Source: Candidatus Dormiibacterota bacterium
GTDB lineage: Bacteria; Chloroflexota; Dormibacteria; Dormibacterales; Dormibacteraceae
NCBI GenBank assembly: GCA_955652585.1
Contig: CATPBF010000027.1
Span: forward strand, 1 to 19,061
Direction of reading: 5' to 3'
Length of the DNA stretch: 19,061 bases
Shown here: piece by piece, positions 7,497 through 15,059 of the stretch
Position numbering within the stretch: position 1 is the first letter of the stretch
Layout of the letters: each line of letters starts with the position of its first letter
Translations under genes and position numbers: made by a program
The notes under the pieces: model-generated
What the model was told of the DNA's origin: nothing
Database searches by the model: none
What the model saw: the letters and a program-made list of their open reading frames with translations, nothing else

Positions 7497-8518
7497 CAGA
7501 TAACCCCCATTTCAAGGGCGCGCTCGGCGATCTGAACCGCGTTGAGCGCGGCTCCCTTGCGCAAATTGTCGGAGACCAGCCAGATGATCAACCCGTGGCT
7601 GGACGAGAGGTCTTCTCGAATGCGGCCAACATACACCTCGTCTTTGCCGGCGACGTGGTGGGGTGTCGGGTAGATCTTGGCGTGCGGGTCGTCCTCAACC
7701 AGCACGCCGGGCGCACTGCCCAGAACCAACCGCGCGTCATCCGCGCTCGCCTTTTCGTTGGTCTCGATCAGGACCGACTCGCTGTGGCCGATCGGCACCG
7801 GCACGCGGACGCAGGTGGCGGCGATGGGGAGCTCCGCATCATGGAGGATCTTGCGAGTCTCGTGGACCAGCTTCATCTCCTCCTCGTTATAGCCGTCGGC
7901 GTCCGGCTTCCAGCCGCCCGGGATCACGTTGTAAGCCAGCTGGTGTGAGGTGGCGGCAACGCTGGGTTCCTTGCCGGCCGCAATGGCCTGGGTCTGGTCT
8001 TCGAGCTCGTCCATCAGTGCACGTCCCGCCCCAGAGGCCGCCTGGTAACTGGAGACGACCACCCGCTTGACGCCGAAGCGCGCACGCAGCGGCTCGAGCA
8101 CCATCGTGAGAGGAATCGTCACGCAGTTCGGGCTGGCGATGATGCCCTCGTTGTCCCGGATGTCCTCGGGGTTCACCTCTGGCACCACCAGCGGCACGTT
8201 GGCCTTCATTCGCCACGCCGAGCTCTTGTCGATCACCAGCGCCCCGGCCTCCGCCGCGGCCGGAGCATAAAGAAGAGAGACGTCGGCACCAGCGGCGAAC
8301 ATCACGATGTCGATGCCCTTGAAAACAGTTTCATCCAGATGTCGCAGCGTCAGGTGCTCTCCGTTGAAAGGCACCCGCGCTCCCACAGATCTCTCGGACG
8401 CGAACGCGGTCACGCTCGCCACGGGAAACTTTCGTTGGGCCAGGATCTGCAGCAGCTGCTGGCCCACGAGCCCCGTCGCGCCGACGACGGCAACGTTTAG
8501 ACGCTTGGAGGTGGGCAC
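7496..8518 (-). CDS. asd: Aspartate-semialdehyde dehydrogenase
   Basis: 340 residues, the usual size. It reduces aspartyl phosphate with NADPH to aspartate semialdehyde, the shared precursor for lysine/diaminopimelate, threonine and methionine. The NADP motif GATGLVG is at 13-19. The catalytic Cys132 lies in SPNCVTI, where most homologues have NCST or NCAT. Q159 of SSYQAASGAG, R238 of CVRVPV and the general base H245 (GHSESV) are present. The start is GTG, nine bases after the membrane-protein stop, with a GAGG very close (two bases). It overlaps dapA by one base. Confidence 0.96.
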   Translation of the reverse strand: MPTSKRLNVAVVGATGLVGQQLLQILAQRKFPVASVTAFASERSVGARVPFNGEHLTLRHLDETVFKGIDIVMFAAGADVSLLYAPAAAEAGALVIDKSSAWRMKANVPLVVPEVNPEDIRDNEGIIASPNCVTIPLTMVLEPLRARFGVKRVVVSSYQAASGAGRALMDELEDQTQAIAAGKEPSVAATSHQLAYNVIPGGWKPDADGYNEEEMKLVHETRKILHDAELPIAATCVRVPVPIGHSESVLIETNEKASADDARLVLGSAPGVLVEDDPHAKIYPTPHHVAGKDEVYVGRIREDLSSSHGLIIWLVSDNLRKGAALNAVQIAERALEMGVI

Positions 8519-8527
8519 GGCCTCAGT

Positions 8528-9133
8528 TTAAGTCGATCCGGGCAGGTATGGCGACTGTGCAGGGGCGATGTAGTGCGAAGCGGCGGCCTGCTGCCGCTGC
8601 AGCACGGCGGCCACGAACAGCGGGTGCACGTTGCGAAGCTCGACGACGCGATCGTTCTGCCCAGGAGCCAGCTCCCTCACCTTCGCCCGCGGAGATATCA
8701 AGGGTGTGACGACCAGGCGGCCGATGATGCCGGCGGCCAAGAAGAGAATGCCCAGCCAGACAAATACACCCGTAGCCGCCGATGCGGTCGAATCGCTGGA
8801 AGAGGATCCGATGATCCAGGCCAGTACCCAGCAGATCGGCCAGGCAATCAACAGGACAAGGGGAAGCCAGAACGCGAGCGTCACGGTCCGGCTGCTGGAC
8901 CGGGTCAAGGGCAGGTACCCGCTGGCTCGTTGCGACACCGCCGCGACCACGATCGTGAACACGATGAAACCCAGGCCGCCGAGGCAAACGAGGACCAACA
9001 GCGCATAGGTCCAATCGGGCGGCGTTGCGAACTTGAACTTCTTCCACGTCTCGGCCGGGCGGCCGGTCATCGCGCAAACCGGAGGGAAGTCGTTCGCCCA
9101 CAGCTGCGAGGCCCAGACCTGGACCCTACCCAA
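8528..9133 (-). CDS. Unknown three-helix membrane protein in the dapB-asd interval
   Basis: 201 residues from a TTG. A short N-terminal soluble part contains NDFPPVCAMTGRPAETWKKF (14-33), a Cys/Trp segment seen in several uncharacterised small membrane proteins. Three membrane helices follow (about 42-66, 86-108, 120-145), then a cytosolic-type tail with VVELRNVHPLFVAAVLQRQQ (163-182). No enzyme motif or transporter family is recognised. The TTG lies eight bases inside dapB, and the stop is nine bases before asd, so it is co-expressed with the lysine genes; whether it works with them is unknown. A later start is possible, as the Shine-Dalgarno is weak. Confidence 0.68.
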   Translation of the reverse strand: MGRVQVWASQLWANDFPPVCAMTGRPAETWKKFKFATPPDWTYALLVLVCLGGLGFIVFTIVVAAVSQRASGYLPLTRSSSRTVTLAFWLPLVLLIAWPICWVLAWIIGSSSSDSTASAATGVFVWLGILFLAAGIIGRLVVTPLISPRAKVRELAPGQNDRVVELRNVHPLFVAAVLQRQQAAASHYIAPAQSPYLPGST

Positions 9134-9884
9134 GTCGCAATCCGAGCAATTCGTCGAGGCCGCGGTAGAAACGCGGCTCGCTGGTCACCTTGCGGATCGC
9201 GAGCAGCACCCCCGGCACGTACGCCTCACGGCTCGTGGTGCGGTGGGCGACCGTCAGGGTCTGGCCAGGGAGACCGAAGATCACCTCCTGGTCGGCGACG
9301 AATCCGGGCAGCCGGATGCTGTGCACCCCCACGCCCCCCTCCTCCCCGCCGCGAGTGCCCTCGAGCGTGACCTTCTCAGGCAGCTTGTGGGTGAAGGGCT
9401 TGCTTCCGCGGCGCGCGGCCAGCCGCTTCGCCGTCGACAGCGCCGTGCCCGACGGCGCATCGAGCTTGGTCGCATGGTGCATCTCGATCACTTCCGCAGC
9501 GTCGAAATGAGGGGCGGCGATTTCGGCCAGATGCATCATCAGGACCGCGCCGACCGCGAAGTTGGGCGCGACGATTCCGCCCAGCCGCTTTTCCTTGCAT
9601 GCGGCCTCGATGCGGTCGATGCCGTCGGCGGCAATCCCGGTGGTGCCGACCACGGGCGCGGCACCTGCCGCGACCGCAGCGAGAGCATGATGCAGCGCGA
9701 CCGCCGGGCGTGTGAAGTCCACCAGCGCTTGCGGCCGCTTCTCGCGTAGAAACGCGCCCAGGTCGTCGCCCGCGCCGACCCCGCCGACGTATTCGATGTC
9801 CGGCTCCGCAGCCAATGCCGCGGCGAGGATCGAGCCGACCTTGCCGCGGTGACCGGCGACCGCGACCCTGATCGGCGCGCTCAT
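9126..9884 (-). CDS. dapB: 4-Hydroxy-tetrahydrodipicolinate reductase
   Basis: 252 residues, typical. It reduces the DapA product with NAD(P)H in the diaminopimelate pathway. The Rossmann loop is GHRGKVG (11-17; more often GxxGRMG), followed by DFTRPA (56-61), GTTG (80-83) and APNFAVG (106-112). The signature EMHHATKLDAPSGTA (134-148) carries H136, H137 and K140. The ATG follows the pnp TAG with no base between (TAGATG), and an AGG lies just upstream, so it is coupled to pnp. Its position next to asd and dapA completes a short lysine/cell-wall precursor cluster, although aspartokinase is not in this window. Confidence 0.95.
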   Translation of the reverse strand: MSAPIRVAVAGHRGKVGSILAAALAAEPDIEYVGGVGAGDDLGAFLREKRPQALVDFTRPAVALHHALAAVAAGAAPVVGTTGIAADGIDRIEAACKEKRLGGIVAPNFAVGAVLMMHLAEIAAPHFDAAEVIEMHHATKLDAPSGTALSTAKRLAARRGSKPFTHKLPEKVTLEGTRGGEEGGVGVHSIRLPGFVADQEVIFGLPGQTLTVAHRTTSREAYVPGVLLAIRKVTSEPRFYRGLDELLGLRLG

Positions 9885-12116
9885 CTACCTGCGGCCGCGG
9901 CCGCCTCCGCCGTTACGACCCCCGCGGTCGCCCCCGCGGAAGCCGCCTTCCCGCGGCGCGGGCGGTGGGGACGCCAGCGCCGTGGCCATGGCCTCCTTGT
10001 CGATCTTCTCCTCGATGGGCTCTCCCTTCGCGCTGAGCTCCTCGATCGCTGCCTGGCGGCTCAGGTTGAGCCGGCCCTGGCTGTCGATCTCGGTCGCCTT
10101 GACGACGATCTCGTCGCCCACGTTGGCCACCTCCTCCACCCGCTCGACACGGTGGTCGGTGAGCTTGGAGATGTGAACCAGGCCGTCCTGGTTGGGCAGC
10201 ACCTCGACGAACGCGCCGAAAGGCATGATGCGAACGACCTTGCCTTTGTAGATCTTGCCCACCTCGACCTCGTCGGTCAGGCCCTTGATCCAGTCGATCG
10301 CCTTCTGGCCGGCCTCCTGGTCGACGGCCGCGATGAAGACGCGCCCGTCGTCTTCGACGTCGATCTGGGCGCCAGTCTCCTCGGTGATCTTGCGAATCAT
10401 CTTGCCTCCCGGGCCGATGATGTCGCGGATCTTGTCGGGGTTGATCTGAATGGTGGTGATGCGTGGCGCAAACGCGCTCATCTCGCTGCGCGGGTGCGGC
10501 AGCACGGCCAGCATCTTGTCAAGCACGAAGAGCCTCGCCACACGAGCCTGCTCCAGCGCCTGGGCCAGGATCTCGTGCGTCAGACCCTGGACCTTGATGT
10601 CCATCTGCAACGCGGTGATGCCGTCCTTGGTGCCCGCCACCTTGAAGTCCATGTCGCCGAGGTTGTCCTCGACGCCCTGGATGTCCGTGAGCACCGCAAA
10701 TTTGCCTTCGCGTGTCACGAGGCCCATCGCGATGCCCGCCACCGGGGCCTTGATCGGAACGCCGGCGTCCATCAGCGAAAGTGTCGAGCCGCACACAGCC
10801 GCCATAGACGTGGACCCGTTGGAGCTGAGGATCTCCGAGACCAGGCGCATGGTGTAGGGCCACTCGTCGACCGAAGGGATGACGGCAAGCAGGGCTCGCT
10901 CGGCGAGCGCCCCGTGACCTATCTCACGACGGCCCGGTCCGCGCAGGGGTCGAGCCTCACCGACTGAGAACGGCGGGAAGTTGTAGTGGTGCATGTAGCG
11001 CTTGAACTCGTCCGGCGAAAGTCCATCCAGCTTCTGCTGATCGGACATCGAGCCCAGGGTTGCGATCGTCAGCGCCTGGGTCTGACCACGGGTGAACAGA
11101 CCCGAGCCGTGCGTGCGTGGCAGGACCCCGACCTCGACAGTGATCTCGCGGACATCCTTGAGGCCGCGACCATCCGGGCGCACTCCCTCTTCGATGATGC
11201 GCTGGCGGACACGGTCCTTGACCTTCTTGTCGAACAGCTTGCCGAGGATGTCAGCATGTTCGGGGAACCGCTCGCCGAGCTCGGCGATGGTGCGCTTGCG
11301 CAGCTCATTGACCGCCGCCTCGCGGGCGGCCTTGTCGGGGTTGAACGCCGCTGAGTCGAGGCGCAGGGCGAGGTACTCGCTGACCACCTCGACGATTTGC
11401 TGTGGAAATGGCGGCGGGGTGTACTCGAACTTTGGCTTGCCGACCTCGCGCTGCAGCTCGAGCTGTCCGGCGCACACCTGCTTGATCGCCTCATGCGCCA
11501 TCTCGAGCGCTTCGAGGACGACCTGCTCGCTCACGCCCTTGGCCCCCGCTTCCACCATGAGGATCGCGTCCGCGGTGCCTGCAACTACGAGGTCAAGCTC
11601 GGACTCGCCGATGCGCGACATCGGCGGGTTGACGATGAGATGGCCGTCCAGGTGGCCCATACGGACCGCCCCGACCGGTCCCGCGAACGGGATGTCCGAG
11701 ATCGTCAGCGCGGTCGACGCGCCGTTGATGCTCAGGATCGTCGGGTCGTTTTCCTGGTCGACCGAAAGCACGGTCGACACCACCTGGACATCCAGCCGGA
11801 ACCCATCCGGGAACAGCGGCCGCAGCGGCCGATCGGTGAGCCGGGACGCGATGATGGCCGCTTCGCTCGGCCTGCCTTCGCGGCGCATGAACGCGCCGGG
11901 GATTTTGCCCGCCGCGTACAGCTTCTCCTCGTAATCGCACGTGAGCGGGAACCAGTCGATACCCTCTCGAGGCTCCTTCGCCATCACGGCGGTGCTCAGG
12001 ACGACCGAGTCGCCCTGCCGGATCACCACCGCCCCGTTCGCCTGTTCGGCCACCCGGCCGGTCTCGATCGAAAGCCGCTTGTCGGCGACCTCAACGTTTT
12101 TCGTGACTATTGCCAC
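9885..12116 (-). CDS. pnp: Polyribonucleotide nucleotidyltransferase (PNPase)
   Basis: 743 residues. It is a trimeric phosphorolytic 3'-to-5' exoribonuclease and RNA polymerase. Two RNase PH domains (about 1-220 and 310-540) flank a helical linker. The active second domain has SSNGSTSMAAVCG (431-443) and EDNLGDMDFK with D484, D488 and D490. The KH domain has IIGPGGKMIRKITEETG (566-582) and the S1 domain spans 620-688 (YKGKVVRIMPFGAFVEV). The tail (725-743) is Gly/Arg-rich (GGFRGGDRGGRNGGGGRGRR), a likely RNA-binding extension. The GTG start has a strong GGAGGT six bases upstream, and that site can pair with a nearby CCTCC. It follows rpsO, the classical order. Confidence 0.97.
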   Translation of the reverse strand: MAIVTKNVEVADKRLSIETGRVAEQANGAVVIRQGDSVVLSTAVMAKEPREGIDWFPLTCDYEEKLYAAGKIPGAFMRREGRPSEAAIIASRLTDRPLRPLFPDGFRLDVQVVSTVLSVDQENDPTILSINGASTALTISDIPFAGPVGAVRMGHLDGHLIVNPPMSRIGESELDLVVAGTADAILMVEAGAKGVSEQVVLEALEMAHEAIKQVCAGQLELQREVGKPKFEYTPPPFPQQIVEVVSEYLALRLDSAAFNPDKAAREAAVNELRKRTIAELGERFPEHADILGKLFDKKVKDRVRQRIIEEGVRPDGRGLKDVREITVEVGVLPRTHGSGLFTRGQTQALTIATLGSMSDQQKLDGLSPDEFKRYMHHYNFPPFSVGEARPLRGPGRREIGHGALAERALLAVIPSVDEWPYTMRLVSEILSSNGSTSMAAVCGSTLSLMDAGVPIKAPVAGIAMGLVTREGKFAVLTDIQGVEDNLGDMDFKVAGTKDGITALQMDIKVQGLTHEILAQALEQARVARLFVLDKMLAVLPHPRSEMSAFAPRITTIQINPDKIRDIIGPGGKMIRKITEETGAQIDVEDDGRVFIAAVDQEAGQKAIDWIKGLTDEVEVGKIYKGKVVRIMPFGAFVEVLPNQDGLVHISKLTDHRVERVEEVANVGDEIVVKATEIDSQGRLNLSRQAAIEELSAKGEPIEEKIDKEAMATALASPPPAPREGGFRGGDRGGRNGGGGRGRR

Positions 12117-12262
12117 GTGACTACCTCCATGGGAGGGTGCCCTTTGGGCGCATCCTGGGTCATGTTCCTAGCAGCTGCCGATCAAACCTATGGCTTTGAT
12201 TGAGAGCTTCTAAGAGCTGACCCGCGCGACCGCGAGCCCTCCCGAATCCAACTGGCTGCCGG
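12117..12262 (-). other. rpsO-pnp intergenic leader with stem-loops
   Basis: The 146 bases between rpsO and pnp hold no gene. Three self-complementary elements are visible: ATCAAACCTATGGCTTTGAT at 12181-12200 (6-bp stem, one mismatch, then C-G and U-G pairs), GCCC-TTT-GGGC at 12139-12149, and the CCTCC/GGAGG pair at the pnp ribosome-binding site. No U-tract follows any of them on the minus strand, so a simple terminator is not supported. In E. coli the equivalent region is the RNase III and PNPase autoregulation site; a similar role here is inference. Confidence 0.5.
12123..12136 (-). promoter_or_regulatory. pnp: pnp ribosome-binding site inside a small hairpin
   Basis: The pnp Shine-Dalgarno GGAGGT (12128-12123 on the minus strand) sits six bases before the GTG. 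Its GGAGG can pair with CCTCC at 12136-12132 on the same transcript, giving a 5-bp stem with a 3-base loop. This would mask the ribosome-binding site. Confidence 0.5.
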
Positions 12263-12532
12263 CTATCTCCTGATCCCGAGCTTGCCGACGAGCGCGCGAT
12301 ACCGCTCCACGTCGGTGTCCCTCAGGTAGTTCAGCAGTCGCCGTTGCTTGCCAACAAGGAGGAGTAGGCCGCGGCGCGAGTGATGGTCCTTGGCGTGCGT
12401 CTTCAGGTGCTCGGTGAGCTCCCGGATGCGCGTCGTCGAGAGCGCGATCTGGACCTCGGGCGAGCCCGTATCCTTCTCAGCTCGCCGGTACTCGGCGATC
12501 ACTTTGCTCTTGACTTCAGTCTCTGCTGCCAA
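12263..12532 (-). CDS. rpsO: 30S ribosomal protein S15
   Basis: 89 residues, exactly the usual length. S15 binds 16S rRNA and nucleates the platform of the small subunit. The hallmarks are [16 protein letters not shown] (21-36), [18 protein letters not shown] (43-60), the LNYLR block and LGIRR at the end. The TTG start at 12532 is the one that gives full family length; no in-frame ATG or GTG precedes it. A TATAAT box ends 12 bases upstream of the TTG, so a transcript from it would have only a few untranslated bases and no Shine-Dalgarno. The gene is followed by pnp, as in most bacteria. Confidence 0.97.
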   Translation of the reverse strand: MAAETEVKSKVIAEYRRAEKDTGSPEVQIALSTTRIRELTEHLKTHAKDHHSRRGLLLLVGKQRRLLNYLRDTDVERYRALVGKLGIRR

Positions 12533-12543
12533 ACCGAATCGAA

Positions 12544-12549
12544 ATTATA
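12544..12549 (-). promoter_or_regulatory. -10 element (TATAAT) for rpsO-pnp
   Basis: A perfect minus-strand TATAAT in an otherwise GC-rich 89-base gap between ggt and rpsO. Transcription would start near 12537. No good -35 is seen 16-18 bases upstream (TGGTCA occurs, but only 12 bases away). It would let rpsO-pnp and the downstream lysine genes be expressed independently of the upstream operon. Confidence 0.6.
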
Positions 12550-12569
12550 CCGGCCCAGGGGTGACCACC

Positions 12570-12618
12570 GTAGAGGGGTCCCCGCGAACTCACGCCGTAA
12601 GGCTCCGAGTTCGTGGGG
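12570..12618. repeat. Dispersed hairpin repeat, copy B (between ggt and rpsO)
   Basis: Left arm 12580-12591 (CCCCGCGAACTC) and right arm 12607-12618 (GAGTTCGTGGGG) pair over 11 of 12 positions around a 15-base loop. It shares an identical 18-base core and right arm with copy A at 5914-5959, while the loop differs. The similarity extends outwards to a GTAG. It starts three bases after the ggt stop and lies upstream of the rpsO TATAAT, so it could act as a ggt 3' hairpin or as an rpsO-pnp read-through element. Confidence 0.85.
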
Positions 12619-12621
12619 TTA

Positions 12622-14124
12622 TTAAGTGACGAATTCGACGCTGCCATCGGAGCGCGGATCCGCACCCGCGCGCCATGCCCGCGGACCGTCAATGACGATC
12701 GCGTGGGCATGGCCGAGTGAGTGATGCCCGGCCGGCATCAGCTCGATCTTGAGCCCCGACCGATTGAGATCACGCGCGTCGGGGTCGTCGGCCTCGACCG
12801 AAATCACCTCGCCGCCCGCCTGAACGCGCACTCGCGGCCGGGCCACCGCTTCCGCGGGCTCAAGCCCCCGGTCCACCAGGTTGATCAGGACCTGGGTCTG
12901 CAGCTGCGGCTGGCCGTCGCCCCCCATCGATCCGTACACGATTGCGGGGCGGCCGTCGCGCGCGGCCATCGCCGGGATCAGCGTGTGCATGGTCCGCTTC
13001 TTCGGCTCGAGCCGATTGACGTGCTTGGGATCGAGCTTGAAGTAGGAGCCGCGGTTCTGGAGCAGCATGCCCGTGCCTTCGGCCACGATCCCGGAGCCAA
13101 ACCCATAAGCGACGCTCTGGATTAGCGACACGAGATTCCCATGCTCATCGGCGGCACAGAGATAGATGGTGTCGCCCCCGTCCTGCATCTCCCCCGGCGC
13201 GACCGCAGCATGTCCAGGTTCGAGAAACGGCTCCAGCGGAGTAACAGAGAATTCGGGGTCGGTGATGTAGCGGTCACGGAGCGGGTAGCACTCGTCGCGG
13301 ATCTGTTTGAAGGCGGTGACGAAGCCAACTCCGGGTTGGAGTTGATTGGGAGCGAGGCGGTCCAGCCTGGCCAGCATCGCCAGTGCGGTAAGCCCCTGCG
13401 TCGGAGGGGGCAGCTCGAAGACCGTCAGGTCTCGGTAGCGAACACTCAACGGCTCCACCCACTGCGATCTGTGCGCGGCGAGATCCCTCGCGGTCACCAA
13501 GCCGTCGCGTCGCTTGATGGCGGCCACGATCGCCGAGGCTATTTCCCCTCGGTAAAACGAGCCGATCCCGCCGCGGCCGATGTCCTGCAGGACCGTTGCG
13601 AGGTCGGGGTTGCGAAGCAGCATGCCGCCCTCCATGGGCGGGTAGAGCTCGTGCGCCGCGGGCTCCTTGGCGAGCAACTCGGCGCCTTCCTTGAGAAAGA
13701 CCGCAAGCCGGTCGGTGATCAGGTAGCCGTCGCGCGCGAGAGCCGCCGCCGGCTCGAGCACCGCGGCCATGCCGAGCGTGCCGAACCGCTCGAGCAGTCG
13801 ACCCCAGGCCTCGACAGTCCCGGGAACTGTCACGCTGAGCACCCCACGCTCCGGCATGGTCTCGTGACCTCGTTCGCGTACGGCCTCGATCGTCGCCAGC
13901 TCACCAGAACGCCCGGCGCCGACGAGTCCAACCGGCGCGCCCGCATTTGCGGGCCAGACGATCGCCATCAGGTCGCCGGCGACCGAGGTCATCTGCGGGT
14001 AAACCACGCAGAGCACGGCGTCAGCGGCGATCGCCGCGTCGATGGCGTTGCCGCCGTCGCGCAAGACCTGCGCCCCGGCCTCGGAGGCGAGCCGGTGCGG
14101 GGTGGCGATAACCCCCCTCGTCAC
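12622..14124 (-). CDS. Gamma-glutamyltransferase family protein (probably cytosolic)
   Basis: 500 residues. It is an Ntn-hydrolase made as a precursor that cuts itself before a threonine; that residue is T319 in GGDTIYLCAADEHGNLVSLI. Other family marks are GGNAIDAAIA (24-33), QMTSVAGD (44-51), VPGTVEAW (100-107), PPPTQG (239-244), and the GSMGGDGQPQLQTQ stretch (398-411). Characterised members hydrolyse or transfer the gamma-glutamyl group of glutathione and related compounds. There is no signal peptide, unlike periplasmic Ggt, and the sequence resembles the YwrD-like subgroup, so the substrate is uncertain. The start is GTG, seven bases after the lipid-kinase stop, and no clear Shine-Dalgarno is seen. 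The gene ends the operon that begins with truB. Confidence 0.85.
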   Translation of the reverse strand: MTRGVIATPHRLASEAGAQVLRDGGNAIDAAIAADAVLCVVYPQMTSVAGDLMAIVWPANAGAPVGLVGAGRSGELATIEAVRERGHETMPERGVLSVTVPGTVEAWGRLLERFGTLGMAAVLEPAAALARDGYLITDRLAVFLKEGAELLAKEPAAHELYPPMEGGMLLRNPDLATVLQDIGRGGIGSFYRGEIASAIVAAIKRRDGLVTARDLAAHRSQWVEPLSVRYRDLTVFELPPPTQGLTALAMLARLDRLAPNQLQPGVGFVTAFKQIRDECYPLRDRYITDPEFSVTPLEPFLEPGHAAVAPGEMQDGGDTIYLCAADEHGNLVSLIQSVAYGFGSGIVAEGTGMLLQNRGSYFKLDPKHVNRLEPKKRTMHTLIPAMAARDGRPAIVYGSMGGDGQPQLQTQVLINLVDRGLEPAEAVARPRVRVQAGGEVISVEADDPDARDLNRSGLKIELMPAGHHSLGHAHAIVIDGPRAWRAGADPRSDGSVEFVT

Positions 14125-14131
14125 GCCTGAA

Positions 14132-15058
14132 TTATCGCGGGGTGATGAACTCGATCGCTCCGGGCTGGATCTCGAAGAGGGCAGGCAGAAAGCCGGGATC
14201 CTCGCCGTCGAGGTCGATGCGCACTTGCTGAGGCGAAGTCACGGATATGCGCTTGCCGTACATGAATTGGACCTTCGGGTTGTGCTCGTCCATGTGCGCG
14301 CCGCTGCGGACCGTGCCAATGCCTCGAATCGTCTCGAGCTTGCCGGCGTTGCCGACGAGGATGACGTCGAAGACGCCGTCAGTCGGCGAAGCTGTCGGCG
14401 CCATGCGCATGCCGCCGCCGAAGTACTGGCAGTTGGCGACGACGACCTGTTGGGCTTTGAGGTCGTGAGCCACGCCGTCGACGACCACGTTCATCGGCTT
14501 GTTCTTCCAGGCCAGGAGTGACATGAAGGACGTCAGCGTGAACGTCGCGCTGCCGAGTCGCTTGCTGCCGTTGTTGACACGGTGCACTACCTCGCCGCCG
14601 AGGCCGGCGTCAGCGATGTTGATGAAATGCCGGACTCCAGTAGAGCCGTCGTTGGCCTTGTAAGAAACGCAGCCCGCGTCGAGCCGGCGCGCGATTCCTG
14701 TCCGGAGGATATCGACCGCGGCTTTCGGGTCGAGCGGGATCTTCAAAGTGCGCCTGAAGTCGCCGCCGGTGCCCAGCGGCAGCATCGCCAGGCGGCTGGT
14801 CGTCGGGATGGGAGCGCCATTGTGGAAGAAGCCGTTGACGACCTCGTTGAGCGTGCCGTCGCCGCCGACCGCCACGATGACCGGACGTGACTCCCTGACC
14901 GCGCGCTCGGCAATCTCGGTCGCCTCGAGCGGCCTCGTGGTCATGGCTGCTTCGAACGGGATCCCCGTCGAAGGCAGCCAGCCCGCGATCGTGGACCACT
15001 CGCGTGCGGCGCGCCCCGCGCCGGAGGCGGGGTTGACGATGAACAGTACGTCCGCCAC
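14132..15058 (-). CDS. Diacylglycerol/lipid kinase family protein (DagK/YegS type)
   Basis: 308 residues. The N-terminus has the family's NPASGAGRA (9-17) and the nucleotide-binding VGGDGTLNEVVNG at about 64-76. LPLGTGGDF follows at about 93-101, where most members have GTGNDF. The C-terminal beta-sandwich includes DAGLGGEVV, YFGGGMRMAPTASPTDG and the DLDGE motif. Family members phosphorylate diacylglycerol or related lipids at the membrane. The start is GTG, one base after the stop of the FAD enzyme (TAG-C-GTG), so translation is coupled. Its neighbours, a GlpB-like and an alkyl-DHAP-synthase-like protein, point to glycerolipid metabolism; the exact lipid substrate cannot be read from the sequence. 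Confidence 0.86.
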   Translation of the reverse strand: MADVLFIVNPASGAGRAAREWSTIAGWLPSTGIPFEAAMTTRPLEATEIAERAVRESRPVIVAVGGDGTLNEVVNGFFHNGAPIPTTSRLAMLPLGTGGDFRRTLKIPLDPKAAVDILRTGIARRLDAGCVSYKANDGSTGVRHFINIADAGLGGEVVHRVNNGSKRLGSATFTLTSFMSLLAWKNKPMNVVVDGVAHDLKAQQVVVANCQYFGGGMRMAPTASPTDGVFDVILVGNAGKLETIRGIGTVRSGAHMDEHNPKVQFMYGKRISVTSPQQVRIDLDGEDPGFLPALFEIQPGAIEFITPR

Positions 15059-15059
15059 G

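Noticed and set aside
9849..10967. Plus-strand open frame (372 codons) antisense to pnp
   Set aside because: A shadow of a strongly conserved gene; low-complexity Asp/Leu/Val/His composition, no motif.
12181..12200. Stem-loop as a rho-independent terminator after rpsO
   Set aside because: The stem is short with a mismatch, and no run of U follows on the minus strand; pnp is expected to be read through.
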